A stretch of DNA of 64,000 bases from Azadirachta indica (taxonomy: Eukaryota; Streptophyta; Magnoliopsida; Sapindales; Meliaceae): assembly GCA_022749755.1 (NCBI GenBank), contig CM040442.1, positions 8,282,457-8,346,456 on the forward strand, read 5' to 3'. Shown piece after piece: positions 1 to 13,314 of the stretch. How positions within the stretch are numbered: position 1 is the first letter of the stretch; each line of letters begins with the position of its first letter. Under the pieces are notes generated by a model. The model did no database searches and was not told where the DNA came from. It was given only the letters and a program-made list of their open reading frames with translations. The position numbers and the translations under genes are program-made.

Positions 1-3000
1 CTTTGGCTGAGCGTTTGGGTTATGTCACTGAGTAAGCATTGGCTTGTCTATCAAATCTACCATCAATGTATTTTTTTATCTACTCTTTGGCCTTGAATAA
101 TGCTGATACACTTATTTGCTTACAATTGTGGTGCAGACAGCTTGCTTTTTACACTGGGCCAACAGGTATAACGACAATGTTTAGTGTACCATTTTGGTTT
201 AGTGGTGTATAAAGGCAGACCAAATTGTATGTGCTAGGTGTTGAAGTATATTTTTTTCGGGAATATTTTTGAATCTCTTCCTATTTCCTAGTTGCATTTT
301 ACCTTAATTTTCTGTACAAATTGGACAATGTTTGTTTGCATTTGCAGTTGGGGGACTTTTGAATGCCACATTTGGTAATGCAACGGAAATGATAATATCA
401 ATTTATGCATTGAAGAATGGGATGATACGAGTTGTTCAGCAATCTTTGTTGGGATCTATATTGTCGAATATGATGTTAGTGCTTGGATGCTCCTTCTTCA
501 TTGGGGGAATCGTTCACCATAAGAAGGTTCAAGTTTTCAATAAGGTACAGAGTGATCTCATTTTGCATTCCTCTTCCCCTGATGCAATGTAATTGACATT
601 GAAGTGGAACTTCCCTGGCAACAGGCAGCTGCTGTAGTGAACTCCGGATTGCTTTTGATGGCTGTAATGGGGATAATGTTTCCCGCTGTCCTTCATTTTA
701 CGCATACCGAAGTGCATGTTGGAAAGTCGGAGCTCTCACTTTCAAGATTTAGCAGCTGTGTAATGCTAATTGCATATGCTAGCTACCTTTTCTTTCAACT
801 AAAATTTCAGAATAATCTCTATAATCCTATTGAGGAGGTTAGTTCTTTTTTCCCTTTAAACTCTTTAGAGGATCAAGCATGTGATTTTTCAATAGAGCTT
901 CTATTTGATATCTTTCTTTCTTTTCCTCATGTCACTAAGAAAGAATGATATTCTGTACTATAAAGAGAAATATAAACTATTTAATCTATTCTTTGATCTC
1001 CTTTTTTTCATTGTGCTGTATGGTGTTTGATTTTTAAATGGAGGGCATGGAGCAACTATAGACAATGTTGTGGCAACTATGCTACTAAGAAACCTACAAT
1101 AGTCAAATTAAGCTTTTTTTTCAAGTAGGAACTTAATGTGACATTAAAGCTAATTTAACAAAGAGGTTTTGTATACAAATCTCCCACTATATTAGTCAAA
1201 TTATAGCAAGTTCGTTTGTGTTTCTTCTGGTTGTTATTACAGTTGTGCTTGATCCACACATCTTGTATATTACAGGGTATGTTAGAGCTTGAGTTACCAT
1301 TTTTGGGCCGGCCTTATAAGTTTTTAACTTTTGAGTCAAGTGATAGCTCCTTTGTCTTTCACTTGGATAGTGTTCTTGAATTTGTGTTTCAATTACACAA
1401 CACTTACATTAATGTTCCTGTTTTTGCAACTGGTTTTCTCCTTTTGGATATGTTTTTGATTTTATTGCAAAAATTTAAGCGTAAGATGTTGTTGATTATT
1501 ACATTAACAATCCTTTGCAACTGTTGCAGGAGGGAGGCAATGAAGAAGGAGATTCCGATGAAGAAGAGGCTCCTGAAATAACACAATGGGAAGCAATTGG
1601 ATGGCTTGCTATCTTGACTACTTGGGTCTCTGTATTGTCTGGGTACCTTGTAGATGCTATCCAGGTAATTTCTAAACATTTGGTTGATGTTGATGCAAAA
1701 TTACAATTCTATTATTCTTTCCTTTTCTCCGATATCTAGATCAACTTAGAATCTTTATTTTATAACCTTTATCAAGCTGAAAAATTTGTTTTACACAAGT
1801 GGTCAAAATCTTTTGGATAGAGGCTCCCACTTTTGTCTGATATGTCCTTGGAACTATTTTGACATATATTTCACCTTAATAAGAGGTGAGGTATCCTTTG
1901 TGTGTCAAATTGGAGGGGAAGATAATTGGTGTGAACATGATATATTTTTTGGTTTCCATCTTCATAAATACATGAAGAAATAGAAGCCTATGAAAATTTT
2001 AATATTGATATGCACCTCACCAATTATATGAAATTGCAAGAAAATATGTGTAAATGTCTTAAAAAAAATGAATATGCCTATTAGGAGGACGCAGATGGTG
2101 AAATGGTTGATTTAAAATTAAACTTGTTGGTTATGATTGAAGAAGGAAAGGAAACTCGTAATATTGAGTTGGCGAAGGAGTGCAGCTGTATTATGACAAA
2201 CATAAGGCAAACTGCTACGCTAAGCACACATTCTAATGTTCACCGCATTATAATTTTCATAAGGCGACCCTCCTTTACCAGCTCAATCTCACACACAAGA
2301 TGCCAAATTTGGTAGTGATAATAAGGTTGATAATTTCATAAACTTTGATAAGCTGTCCCCACAGTGACGTGCAGTTCGCTGTCTAAATTTTCAAGGCTTC
2401 TTTTTATCAATCTATGAAGATAAAAGGTAGAAAAAGTTATATTGTATTGGTACCAATTGTTCATATCTAGACTATAAACAGCATGTGGTAATAAAACTAT
2501 TTTAAAATGTCAAAAGCATACAAAAGTTAATTTTTGACTGGATGACATGTACAGTATGAGACATGGTCACCCTTCCAAGACCGGAAACCCTATTTTGTTA
2601 ATCTTATTTCTGTTTATTTATTTTCTTCATATAAACTCAAATTTTGCATGTGATATATTTTTGGAAAGCTCTCAGAACTTGGTGTCTAATGGTACCGAGC
2701 ACCCAAAGAATGGTTAACCTCTAACAAGTTATTAGTGATGAACAGTACAATGTTCATCATGAAATACTCTGATTTAAATGCCATGGATCATTATAATACA
2801 CACTACTAAGAGTCTAAGAGACTTCAGTTTGCCGTATTATCAAAACTCATGGCATAAAATAATATTACACAAATTAAAGGGTAGAAAGTTTCCTTCTTAG
2901 CAGAATATAGAGCAGATTAGATTACTGCATGTGGTCAGAGGAAGATCATAATATGATACTAACTCACAACACAAGAACTCACCGTATATCTCTCTTTGTC

Positions 3001-4602
3001 CCTGCTTTACTTCCACTCAAATCACACTGTATATCTCACTCCTTGCCTTTTATGTTATTTTTAACAATGTATTAGGCTTTCTTATTTATATACATATTTT
3101 GGGTAGAATCCCCTTTCAACTACAAGCAAGCTTGTAATTCTGATGTGGATAAACAATTAGTAGTTTCTATTTATATCAGAAAAGGATAAAGATAGCTGCT
3201 TATGTTGAATAAGCAAGTGGTGTTTTTCTTGATTTGTTATTCTTCTGCATTACAAGAAATAGTGTTTTATAAACAGAAAGTTTTACTTGGCCACGTATGT
3301 CTACCACCCACTTATACTTGATAGCCCGTGATTCCACTGCACAACACAATTGTGGATTAAAAGACAAATTACCTCAATCCCAAATGTTTCCTAAGGATCA
3401 CTTGTATAATGGTGTTCCTGGTCTCTTTTCAGGGAGCATCCCAGTCTTGGAACATGCCTGTGGCTTTTATTAGTGTCATACTCCTTCCAATTGTGGGAAA
3501 TGCTGCTGAGCATGGAAGTGCAATCATGTTTGCCATGAAGGATAAGCTTGTGAGTGCTTATGATGTATATTGCTTGTTTTGTTAATTGTGTATAACTGGT
3601 TGATCGGACTCTATTTTCCTCCAGGACATCACACTTGGAGTTGCAATCGGATCGTCCACACAGATATCAATGTTTGTGGTAAGAGCTTATAATTGTTATC
3701 AAGTTGAGTTGTGGTTCACTAAACTTTTAAGAGCTTGTGTATAGCAGAATATTGAAAATTGTAAAAGGTAAATTGCCTTTTCTTTAATCTTAGAACCTAA
3801 CTGTTTCGGTGGTTCTGATAATTGTAGATCCCCTTCTGCGTAGTTCTTGGATGGTTCATGGGACAACCAATGGACTTGAATTTTCAACTCTTTGAGACTG
3901 CTACACTTTTTATCACTGTGCTAGTGGTTGCATTCATGCTGCAGGTTTGTTACCATTTCTAATGTGAACCCATCTTCTATCAATAACTTTTAATTATAAA
4001 AAGTCTTCCTGTTACTTGTTATTTTATTATTATTACTGATCATTTCTATCAATTCTTTACTTCTCCACAAGTCAGCTTTCAACTTTTTCTCATTTTTGTA
4101 GAAGAATCTAATCAATACAAACAATATTTGAAATTCTGAGAAGTTTCTCTTTGTGGACCACGTTGTTGATTTGACCCTCATTTTATTTCATATTGTTGAA
4201 CATGAGCGTAGCAAAGACTTTGTAGAAAACTTGTATTTGTTTTATGGCATGTGGCTGATAACATTTTCCTGGAACATGCATTATTTTGATGACCAGTTGA
4301 CTGGTTCATAAAACCAAAAAAAGCGCCAAAAAAAAGATGAAAAATGGTTAATCATGAATAACTTCCAAGTCGCTATCTTTCTCATTGCAGGAGGGGACAT
4401 CAAACTATTTCAAAGGCTTGATGCTTATTCTTGGGTATCTGATTGTTGCAGCAAGCTTTTTCGTCCACGTTGATGTTGCAGAAGGTGAGTTGTTGGAAAA
4501 AGAAAAGATTATGTGATGGGATATTATTGTTTGTCAATTAAGCATAAGATTCAACTCGGCGACTATTTTCTTTCCATGTGCATTGATGCAGATGACAATT
4601 AG
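1..4602 (+). CDS. Vacuolar cation/proton exchanger, CAX2/CAX5-like, 3' part
   Basis: Tonoplast antiporter that loads Ca2+ and other divalent cations into the vacuole in exchange for H+. The 5' end lies outside the window. Exons read by hand: 1-31, 137-165, 348-544, 625-837, 1530-1664, 3433-3549, 3625-3678, 3828-3944, 4391-4484 and 4592-4602, all GT-AG. Joined they keep one frame to TAG at 4600-4602 and give about 331 residues of a family that is usually about 440-460 long. Both CAX ion-selection repeats are visible: [13 protein letters not shown] in exon 3 and [18 protein letters not shown] in exon 6. Between them is the acidic loop ([12 protein letters not shown]) typical of the family. Wording such as [10 protein letters not shown] and [12 protein letters not shown] resembles the CAX2/CAX5 branch (type IB) more than CAX1/CAX3; that subgroup call is inference. 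The intron 1665-3432 is long and holds nothing coding. Confidence 0.93.
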
Positions 4603-6439
4603 GACACCCCAGATAGCCATTAATGTCCTTGCACACGAAGCAGAATATCACCGGCTGCTATATGCAGAAAGGTCAAGGCTGGCACTATCACTTAAACTAC
4701 TCCGCGAATTCTAAAGAATATTCCAAGCAGAGCATACTCAACATGAAGGTAGCTGAAATTTGTTGGCTTTGTACATTAAATCTCTCTCCAGATCCTGTTC
4801 TCTGTATGTGAAGAGCTCCAGTTTAGATACAAGAAACCCTTTTCTAAACTTTTTGATTCTCGCAATTTTGATTTCTGAAATTTGCACACTTCTTAGTAGA
4901 AGTGGGTTTTGGGCAAAATTACTACTTTATTTCACTCTGTAATTTTATGCAAGATTCCAACTCAGGAGTAGATGGTGAAAGCTAAAATTAGATTTTCACC
5001 TGTTGTAAGAAGCTGTAATTCCTGCTTTTACTTTTGCTTTTGTTATTTACTACTACTACTGCTACTACTCTCTAAGCCAAATTTTCTTCCGTAATTTCTT
5101 ACATTATTTATGAATAAAATGTTTTTAAATCATACAGTTGAGTTTAAATTTAATCTATATAATTTTTTATAATATTTATGAATCAATTATTTATAAATCG
5201 TACAGTTGACAATAAATTTAATTTTACATAATTTTTTATATTATTTTTTATTTTCACTATAAAATTATAAAATTATAAAATTATTGAGTAAGTAATCTTT
5301 TATCATCATGTCATCTTTTGAACACATTCACTTTTTAACTAATTTTATATTTACATTTATCCAATGTGGTAATTCTATTAAATAAAGGTATTTAATGTTA
5401 AAATTTAATAATTTCTCTAATAAAACCCTGAAATTTGATAAAATATAAGGCATAAAAAAATGATAATATTACATACTTATAAATGAATATTTTATTTTTT
5501 CAAAATAACATAAATTAATTTTGATATTAAATTCATGTAATAAATAAAAAAAAACATATTATAATATATTAAACATTTTTTTCGAATTTTTTATAAATAA
5601 ATGTGCATAATTTATTTGTTTGTGGAGTGTAATTTTTTAACATTTGGGTTTTACTATTTTCCCCTAAAAAATCCAATTAAAAAAATTAATTAAAAATAAA
5701 AAATAAATAAACCTTAAAACAAACCCCAATAAATAAAAAATAAATAAAATAAGGTACAAAACCCCAAGCACTGTCTTAAATTTCCACGAGATACGCTCAA
5801 CGGGATCGTCCTCCTCACACGCGATCGCCAGGAACCGAAACTACACGCGCATAAAGTGAACCACCATTCGTAGCGTGACGTACACAGATTTAGTAGCGCG
5901 TGAATACTTTTTTCTTTAAAATCTCGATTCCCTCTCTCTATTGCAACCTCTCTCCCTCAAATCTCAATCAATCTGATCTTACATTATTACCGATACATTT
6001 TCCTTTTTTTTTTTTTAAATAAAAATAGGAAAATAATTTTTGAAATCCCTTAAGTTTTTTAATATCTCAAATGAGAACATAATTATTTATTTATATTAAA
6101 CTCGTCCTCTAATCTAATTACAATAATTAAGATCCCCTTCAGCATATATCATTTAAATGTCTAAAATGATTATATTTGTTAATTTAATACTAAAAATCAA
6201 ATAGTTATATTTATATAAAAATTGAGCAAAAAAATTAACTTGACACTTATAATACTCAATACACTTAACAAATTTTATTTATTTTTTACTATAACAAATT
6301 TATATCTATAAAAATTTAATAATTACATCTCTAATTCTTAAATACTTATTTATTTCATGATTGAGCTTTATATTTATTTAGATATAGGATGAAAAAATAA
6401 ATGTTATTTTATGTAGTAATTAGTGATTGTATAAACTTA
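4603..6439. other. CAX 3' UTR and AT-rich intergenic DNA
   Basis: The CAX transcript probably ends near 5110, where AATAAAA-like hexamers follow a TAC-rich stretch at 5050-5075. From about 5120 to 5760 the DNA is very AT-rich with no gene. A GC-richer patch at 5780-5900 contains several CG-rich words (for example ACACGCGATCGCC) in otherwise AT-rich sequence. I see no coding potential in it. 5900-6439 is again AT-rich without a recognisable gene. Confidence 0.6.
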
Positions 6440-6885
6440 ATTTTATAACTGTTCGTTTGATTTATTTTTTTATTAGATAAAAAAAAATTTTAATAGTAAA
6501 AAACTCTTTTCAAATTTTTAAATATCATTTAATTAACATGAGATAATAGTTTTGGAAATTAAAAAAATATTTTTCTTTTATTAGAAGAAATTCAAATTTT
6601 AGGCTTTTTACTATATAAAGACTTTTGATTTCTTAAAAGATAAAATTACTTCAAATATTTTTAATTTATTTTAAAAATTTTAAGTTATTTTTAAAAATAC
6701 AACATGAAAAATTTGAATATGATTACTCAAAAATTTTTAAATATTATTTATAATAATTAAATAATTAATAAATTTTTATTAAAAACTATAGTTATAGATA
6801 TTCTACTTATAAAAGATATTCTTAAAAAAATTCTACTTGATAAATTATTTCAAATGGAGTTTCAAGCTAATTTATGGCTATTTTA
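6440..6885. repeat. AT-rich dispersed repeat, family R1 copy 1
   Basis: This stretch shares ordered phrases with 33290-33560 and 40030-40450: a block ending in GTTTTGGAAATT or TTTTGGAAATT, then TTATTAGAAGAAA-like text, then TTATTTTAAAAATTTTAAGTTATTT, an AACATGAAAAATTTG block, and finally TTAATAAATTTTTATT followed by ATTCTACTTATAAAA. The same order in three places suggests a non-autonomous element family, not chance AT-richness. Ends and target-site duplications are not resolved. Confidence 0.5.
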
Positions 6886-7099
6886 ATAGTTGTTGCTTTA
6901 ATGACCTATTTTATATTAGTGGACGAATTATGTTTTAATTTGAAAAAATATAAAATATAAGGATCTAGATGTTATTAACTCTTTTATAAGTTTTCTAAAA
7001 TCAGGCGAAACTCTATTTTCTTGGTCCTTTTCCTTGCCTTTTCCTCTCTTCCGAGAACTTTCTCTCTCCATTTTCTCTCCAAGACAAACAAATTCGTGT

Positions 7100-7162
7100 A
7101 TGGACTGCACACACCCAGAAGGAATCCAACATCAAATCTTGTTTCTCCTCTCTGTTAGATGA
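7100..7162 (+). promoter_or_regulatory. Candidate upstream ORF in the MKK 5' leader
   Basis: A 20-codon ATG-to-TGA frame (MDCTHPEG..., stop at 7160-7162) lies 130 bases before the kinase start. A second tiny frame, MINF, starts at 7159 and overlaps its end. The leader around it is CT-rich (7020-7085), as in many plant 5' UTRs. It matters only if transcription starts upstream of 7100, which the sequence alone does not show. Confidence 0.35.
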
Positions 7163-7292
7163 TAAATTTCTGATTTTCTTCGTAAATTTCCTGAATTTCT
7201 CAGCTTCATTTGACTCTGTTTTCGTTTATTTATTCTGAGAAAAATCGAATCAGAGAAACAAATCTTCAATTTTTCTGAAGTTATTAGCATCG

Positions 7293-8375
7293 ATGAGACC
7301 CAATCTACCGCCTCCGGGTGTTTCTTCTTCGTCGTCGTCCTCCTCGTCGTTGGCCAATCGGAAAGGTCCACGTAGGCGTCCAGACCTAACCCTACCAATC
7401 CCTCAGCGGGACCCATCTTTAGCTGTTCCTCTTCCTCTACCTCCGACTTCGAACTCGAACTCAGCTCCGTCGACGAGTCACAATCCGAGTCAACCTCAGC
7501 AGCACCAGCTCATTAACTTCTCGGAACTCGAGCGACACAACCGAATCGGCAGCGGTAGCGGTGGCACCGTTTATAAAGCCGTCCATCGTGCGTCGTCTCG
7601 TGTTTTCGCCCTCAAGGTGATCTACGGTCACCACGAGGATTCCGTTCGCAGCCAGATCTGCCGTGAAATCGAGATCCTTCGCGATGTAGATCACCCTAAC
7701 GTCGTTAAGTGCCACGATATGTACGATCATAACGGCGAAATCCAAGTTCTGTTAGAGTTCATGGACGGAGGATCGCTTGAAGGACTTCATATCAGTCAAG
7801 AACACGTACTTTCTGATTTTGCTAGACAAGTATTGAGCGGATTAGCTTATTTACATCGGCGTCACATTGTTCATCGCGATATAAAGCCCTCAAATTTGCT
7901 AATAAATTCGAGAAAGAATGTAAAGATCGCCGATTTTGGGGTGAGTAGAATCTTAGCCCAAACGATGGATCCCTGTAATTCTTCGGTGGGAACGATTGCT
8001 TACATGAGTCCGGAGAGGATTAACACTGATTTGAATCATGGTAAATATGATGGGTATGCTGGAGATATATGGAGTTTGGGTGTAAGTATATTGGAATTTT
8101 ATCTAGGAAGGTTTCCATTTTCAGTGGGAAGACAAGGAGATTGGGCTAGTTTGATGTGTGCAATCTGCTTTTCACAGCCGCCGGAGGCGCCGGCAACGGC
8201 GTCGAGGGAGTTTAGGAATTTCATTGCTTGTTGTTTACAGAGGGACCCGCATATGAGGTGGTCGGCGGCGCAGTTATTGCAGCATCCGTTTATATTAAGA
8301 GGAGGAGGAGGACAGAATCAGGTGAATCAGAATCTCCGTCAAATATTACCACCTCCTCGCCCGCTTTCTTCTTAG
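7293..8375 (+). CDS. MAP kinase kinase, group C (MKK4/MKK5 type)
   Basis: Dual-specificity kinase that relays stress and immune signals from MAPKKKs to MAPKs of the MPK3/MPK6 type. Single-exon gene of 360 residues, as is usual for this group. Visible parts: a poly-Ser N-terminus; a basic-hydrophobic MAPK docking site ([15 protein letters not shown], about 23-37); glycine loop GSGSGG (86-91); catalytic Lys108; HRDIKPSN with Asp196; DFG at 214-216; the plant MAPKK activation motif S/T-x5-S/T as Thr224 and Ser230; and the APE-equivalent SPER. The catalytic set is complete, so the kinase should be active. The ATG at 7293 is the first one that gives the docking site. MKK4 and MKK5 cannot be separated here without a tree. 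Base composition is clearly GC-richer than the flanks, especially in the first half. Confidence 0.97.
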   Translation: MRPNLPPPGVSSSSSSSSSLANRKGPRRRPDLTLPIPQRDPSLAVPLPLPPTSNSNSAPSTSHNPSQPQQHQLINFSELERHNRIGSGSGGTVYKAVHRASSRVFALKVIYGHHEDSVRSQICREIEILRDVDHPNVVKCHDMYDHNGEIQVLLEFMDGGSLEGLHISQEHVLSDFARQVLSGLAYLHRRHIVHRDIKPSNLLINSRKNVKIADFGVSRILAQTMDPCNSSVGTIAYMSPERINTDLNHGKYDGYAGDIWSLGVSILEFYLGRFPFSVGRQGDWASLMCAICFSQPPEAPATASREFRNFIACCLQRDPHMRWSAAQLLQHPFILRGGGGQNQVNQNLRQILPPPRPLSS

Positions 8376-11300
8376 TTCTTCCTTTTAATGCTTAGTTTCC
8401 ATCTGGGTTTTTGGGTTTTTTTTTTTTTTTTTTTCGGAATATTTTTGTTTGATATTATGGGGATCGGATTTGATTCTTAGGGAAAGAAAGTTAGTTAATT
8501 GGGGTTTATGGGATTAATCAGAAAATTATGGATGATGAATATGATGATGATCAACCTTCAATCAATCAATGAATGAATTAATCAATCTTGTCTTTTGATA
8601 TAATGTACTTCTTTTTTTTTATTATAAAACAAGAAGGCGATAGCTTTATTATCTCTTCTATTACTGTCTGCCCTAATTTTTTATCCTCCTTTCCTCTTTT
8701 AGTTAATACTTGTCATATTCCTGTTTACTCTGAGAAAGATTGTATATTGGTGACTGGAAATGCTACAATATTTTCCATTTTTGTTTAGATTTTGATTAGC
8801 TTTGTTCTATGATACTGATATCAATGCTTGGATCAGAGACATAGCAACTCAGGAAAGCTATGCCTACATAGCCTACTCTTGTATTGATTGCAGTAGGGCT
8901 ATTAGTATTTAATTGGTAGGTTAATCTCATTATAGCATTATAAATATAGAGTTCTTATTGCCACTTTCTGAACCATAATTTGTTTGTTTCTAAAATTGGC
9001 AAGATTTGTTGGAATTTTTGTTGAGTTGTGCATATTTAGAGAAAGCTTTTGAGTTTCTCACTTTGTGGAAGCATATGCTAATAATATCTCATATGATCAG
9101 ATCATATAACTTTGTTCTTGTGATCCCCCCGAGTCATACTTCCATATCAGGACTGTTAATATGTTTGGAACAATAATGTTTTTTGTGACATATAACGTCA
9201 TAATCGTAAGGTATTTTTACCCGTTATGGATCAAAATTTTCCATAAAATGTAGCAGTTTCCTTTTCCTATGGATTCAGTGTATTCTGGCAAAATTTTGTT
9301 GTTTGATTGAATGAAAGTTGTTCTAATGAGTCAAGAGAGTTGAAGAAAAGATGTTTTATGAGCTGGGTTTTGTGTGGTGTTGCTAGATCCGAAGGTCATT
9401 ATTGCTCTTTCAACTTTGGAGTGAAATTAAAAAGAAAAAACATCTTTTTTTTGTCATTTATGATTTCTGGCAACATGTTTTTGGAAGTTAATTTTGGGTT
9501 TGAAGCTATTAAATGATGTGTTTATTATTATTATTATATAACTTTTATGTTACTGCTGCTGGGTTCACAGGTTACATAATGCCATGATGATGAGTTATAT
9601 ATTATATTAATTAGGTAATAATCAAAAATTGACAAAGAAAGAAAGAAAGAAAAAGTGTGATATTAAGCAATCCTCTTTTTTTTTTTTTTTTTTTTTTAAC
9701 AAAAAACCGTAATTGAATTTGATGCATTGATTATTATTGATTTGGGGTTTGGTTTTTTATTGAGTTATAATTGTGAACTTTTTTTCTGCAGCAATTTCTG
9801 ACACTTCCTGAGTGGGAGGGCCACATGTCCCCCTTTGGTTTTAACCTTTTTTTTTTTCTCTTTTTCGTTGATATTGTGATAAAGAAAAATTATAAGTCCA
9901 TAACCTAATCATTGTGAAAGAGAGAATAAAAATAATAATAACAACTGTTAAATCTTGTTGCCTTCAATTTTTGTTTCTGTTCACTTAATACTAAAAAACG
10001 GAAAAGGAAAAAAAAAAGAAAAAGAAAAAATGAAGTATATTTTATATACTTGGTAATGGTGGAAAAAATATGCTGTTTTATTATTTATTTTGAAAATAAA
10101 GAGGTGAAAATGCATTTGGTTATATTTGTTTTATAAAATTTGTGTTTGAAAATAGAAAATACTTTTTTAAAATTATAAGCAAAAAAATATAAGATTTTGT
10201 TATTTTTAATGTTTTACATCTTCAAAAGTAGTTGCTTTATTTATTTTCAAAAATAAAATAAAATTAAATGTCATAAATGAGATGGATTTGACACTATTTC
10301 TATTAAAGAGGTGACTTAAATTCTCTCAGCAATTTAATTGTTTATAAGATGGTATATAATTCTTCGTTCTCGCTTTCTTGTATTGAATATGTTTATTCTG
10401 TTGTACGTTGTATCACATCATCATTTATCAGTTGAATTCAACAACAAATGGAAGGAAAGAAAAATATTTATATACAGTTATAATTAAAATATCATTTACA
10501 TAGTTTTACCGTTATTGATTTGTAATTTGAGATAATAGTTACAATTTTTAAACCATTTTTTTTTATTTTTAAAATACTATTTTAACAATGTTAAAAATAT
10601 GCCTAATCGTCGTATATTTGGTTACGTAAGCCTAATTACCTAAGGTTTAATTTTGAATTTTGAAACATAGAGTATAGTTGTTGTACATGCAATGTGTGGG
10701 AGAATCTTTTTTCCTTAAATGGCTTTGATTTTCTTTATTTTATTTTGCTCAAATAATAAAACCTATTCTGATAGAGAAAATTAAAAAATTAAATTATTTT
10801 TTTAAAAATGACTATTATTTAACTTCAAAATTTAGTTTTAATTACTGTTTAAAAATAATCAATCTCATAAAATCCGGATGAAAATATTCTCATGATTAGT
10901 CTAATAAAAAGTTATTAAAAAATGACAAATTTTAACTATTTATAAACTTGAAGTCACTTTAAAATTAGAATAAGGTTTTGTATTCAAAAATTATTTTCAA
11001 ATTTGTAAAAAATTTGAAATGAAAAATTGGTCATGAGAGTATTTTTAGTAAAAATTATTGGGTGATCAATTTTTTAACAAATTTTCGAACAGTGATCCGA
11101 AAGTAAATTTATGGCTTAAAACATGTCATTAAGGAAAATTACTCAGAAAAAACATTTGAGTTTTTTTCAACTATTTTTTATTTGTTTTGGAAGAAGATGT
11201 TTCCACATTAATACACATGAAGCCTTTGTCTTTGTAATTTATGTCCTTTTATGGACAGACACACTTATAGCAGAGGCGAAGTTAATTAGAAAATAACCCA

Positions 11301-11951
11301 TTTATTATGAAATAGACTTTTTCTATTTTAACTAAGGAAAATAATTGTACAATTGTTTTGTTTGTGTATTTTTGGTTACATTCGTATCCTACAATTAGTT
11401 TTATTGTGGGAATAAAGTGCATATTGTTTTCTAAATATTATAATAAGACATTTATATCAATTTTAATCAATTCTAAATTGAGACATGGGTTTGTAGTTAT
11501 TTCACTAATTTAATTTAAACTCAATTTAATTTAATTGAAATTAAATTTCATTCTAAACAAACTTTTATTATATTCAAGAAAATTCTATCCCATTTATGTC
11601 ATGGATAAGATATTATCTGTACACTGATAAAATTACAAGAAAGGCTTGTATTAAACTACATCAACAAAACAAATTTATTGATGGATTCTAAAATAATAAA
11701 TATGTATGTAATTACAAGAAATCATAGTTTAATTGAATTAAGTCATATAAATAATATAATGGAATATACCGATTTGTTAGCGATACCCAATCTTAGACTA
11801 TACAAATGATGTGATACATTTGTTTCATCAAAGATTCTCTTATTCTCACTAAAGATTCTCACTTATTATTTTAGTTATACCAATGGTATAAAGTTAAACA
11901 ATTTATATTACTTTTACTTAAAATATAGGATATATATATATATATATATAT
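8376..11951. other. MKK 3' UTR and gene-free AT-rich DNA
   Basis: No gene recognised. There are homopolymer runs (T at about 8418-8434 and 9679-9697), a GAAA-rich stretch at 9635-9652, and AT-rich DNA with scattered stop codons in all frames. The possible peptide at 9307-9516 has no features of a real protein. The MKK transcript probably ends between 8450 and 8800. Confidence 0.55.
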
Positions 11952-12170
11952 GGGAAAAAATTAATGACCCCTTCTTCTATATAACTTTTTATATTTATTG
12001 GAAATTGTAGATTTAAATATATTTAGCGATTGAAATTGTATTTGATTATATAATTAATACATTTATAATGTATACATATTTCATATATAATTTTAATTAT
12101 TAAATATATTTAAATTCAACAACTTACAATTGATGCAACATGTATAAAAAAAAGGGGTCATTAATCTACC
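11952..12170. mobile_element. Foldback MITE-like element, family M copy 1
   Basis: The left end reads GGGAAAAAATTAATGACCCC and the right end reads GGGGTCATTAAT, its reverse complement. The two halves form a long imperfect inverted repeat; for example, the TTTAAATATATTTA blocks occur on both arms. (TA)n tracts border it on both sides, so insertion in a TA-rich site is likely. It has no coding capacity. A related left end (GGGAAAAATTAGTAGCCCC) occurs at 30561, and a related body near 28000. Confidence 0.65.
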
Positions 12171-12354
12171 TTTATATATATATATATTATACTATATTTT
12201 TTCTTTTCCTTTTACTAAATTAATAATTTATTAATTCAATTTACATTGATCATGAAACATATAGATTATTAGGAAAAAGGGGAAAAACAGTAGATAATAA
12301 GAAAAAGAATAATTTACAAAACATATTTGACATAAGTAGGAAGCTAATATCCAA

Positions 12355-12580
12355 TTATCCCTCTATATTTTTTCTAATACTCCATCATCTCCTTGATTCC
12401 TTTTTTTTTTTTATAATTTTACCCTTTAGTTCAATTAGTTTACAAAATGGTAAAATTAAAAATATTTGACATATTAAAAGACAAAATCAAAATTTAAGGG
12501 AACGATGAAATATTAAAAAAAATATAAGGGAATAATAAGATATTAGTTAAAAAAATAGGGGGTAAAGAACATTCTCCCTA
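12355..12580. mobile_element. Foldback MITE-like element, family N copy 1
   Basis: The right end (ATAATAAGATATTAGTTAAAA, then ATAGGGGGTAAAGAACATTCTCC) matches the right end of the element at 19729-19980. The left end, ATCCCTCTATATTTTTTCTAATACTCC, is an imperfect inverted partner of the right. No protein is encoded. Exact borders are estimated. Confidence 0.6.
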
Positions 12581-13314
12581 TTTCTAGGGAAGGAAATGAA
12601 AATATTGAACTTTATTACAGACTTTCCTTATCATTCAATAAAAATCTATTATAGAGATAAGACTAGCCATTTGATATAGTTAAGAAAATGAAGAAAAACA
12701 AAAAATCTAAATACATATCCAATATTCTAACTTGATATTCAAACCAAATATGCTTTTGCTAATTTCCAAGAAATTTCTCACTCTTTAACTAAAATCTCCA
12801 TACCACAATCTATAACAGTTTTAGAGCCTATTTGGAATTGTTATTGAAAGAGTTAAAAATAATTTTTGAACAGATAAAAGTTATTTTAGATATGTGGTTA
12901 AATTACAATAGAAACATATTATTTTATAATCTATAGAATTTTCAAACCTACGATTCTGTCTAATCATACTTGTTAATTTTTTTTAAATATTATTTTCCGT
13001 TCACCCAAAATAAAATTTTCCGGAAAGGAAAAGGAAAATTCATTGTCCTACTTCTACAAGGTTAGTTCGAAACGCTAATAGCAATCCATCATAATTGGTA
13101 TGTCCAACTAACTCAATGCAAATGTTCACAAGCCAGTCATGATTAATAAATCACTTTATATCTCCTTTTTAATTACATAATGTATGATTTTAATTTGTAG
13201 CAAATATCAAAAAGTTCACAACATTTTCGGATTTGTAACAGTAAGCATATATTATAGACAAAATGCATGTGTATGTACCTTATAAAATTTCTTTTCGTTT
13301 TCCCTTTTAAAATC

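Noticed and set aside
1216..1529. Extra CAX exon ([20 protein letters not shown])
   Set aside because: It lies in an intron, has no match to the CAX family, and including it breaks the conserved acidic loop.
7461..7745. Minus-strand frame within the MKK gene
   Set aside because: Antisense shadow of a GC-rich coding region.
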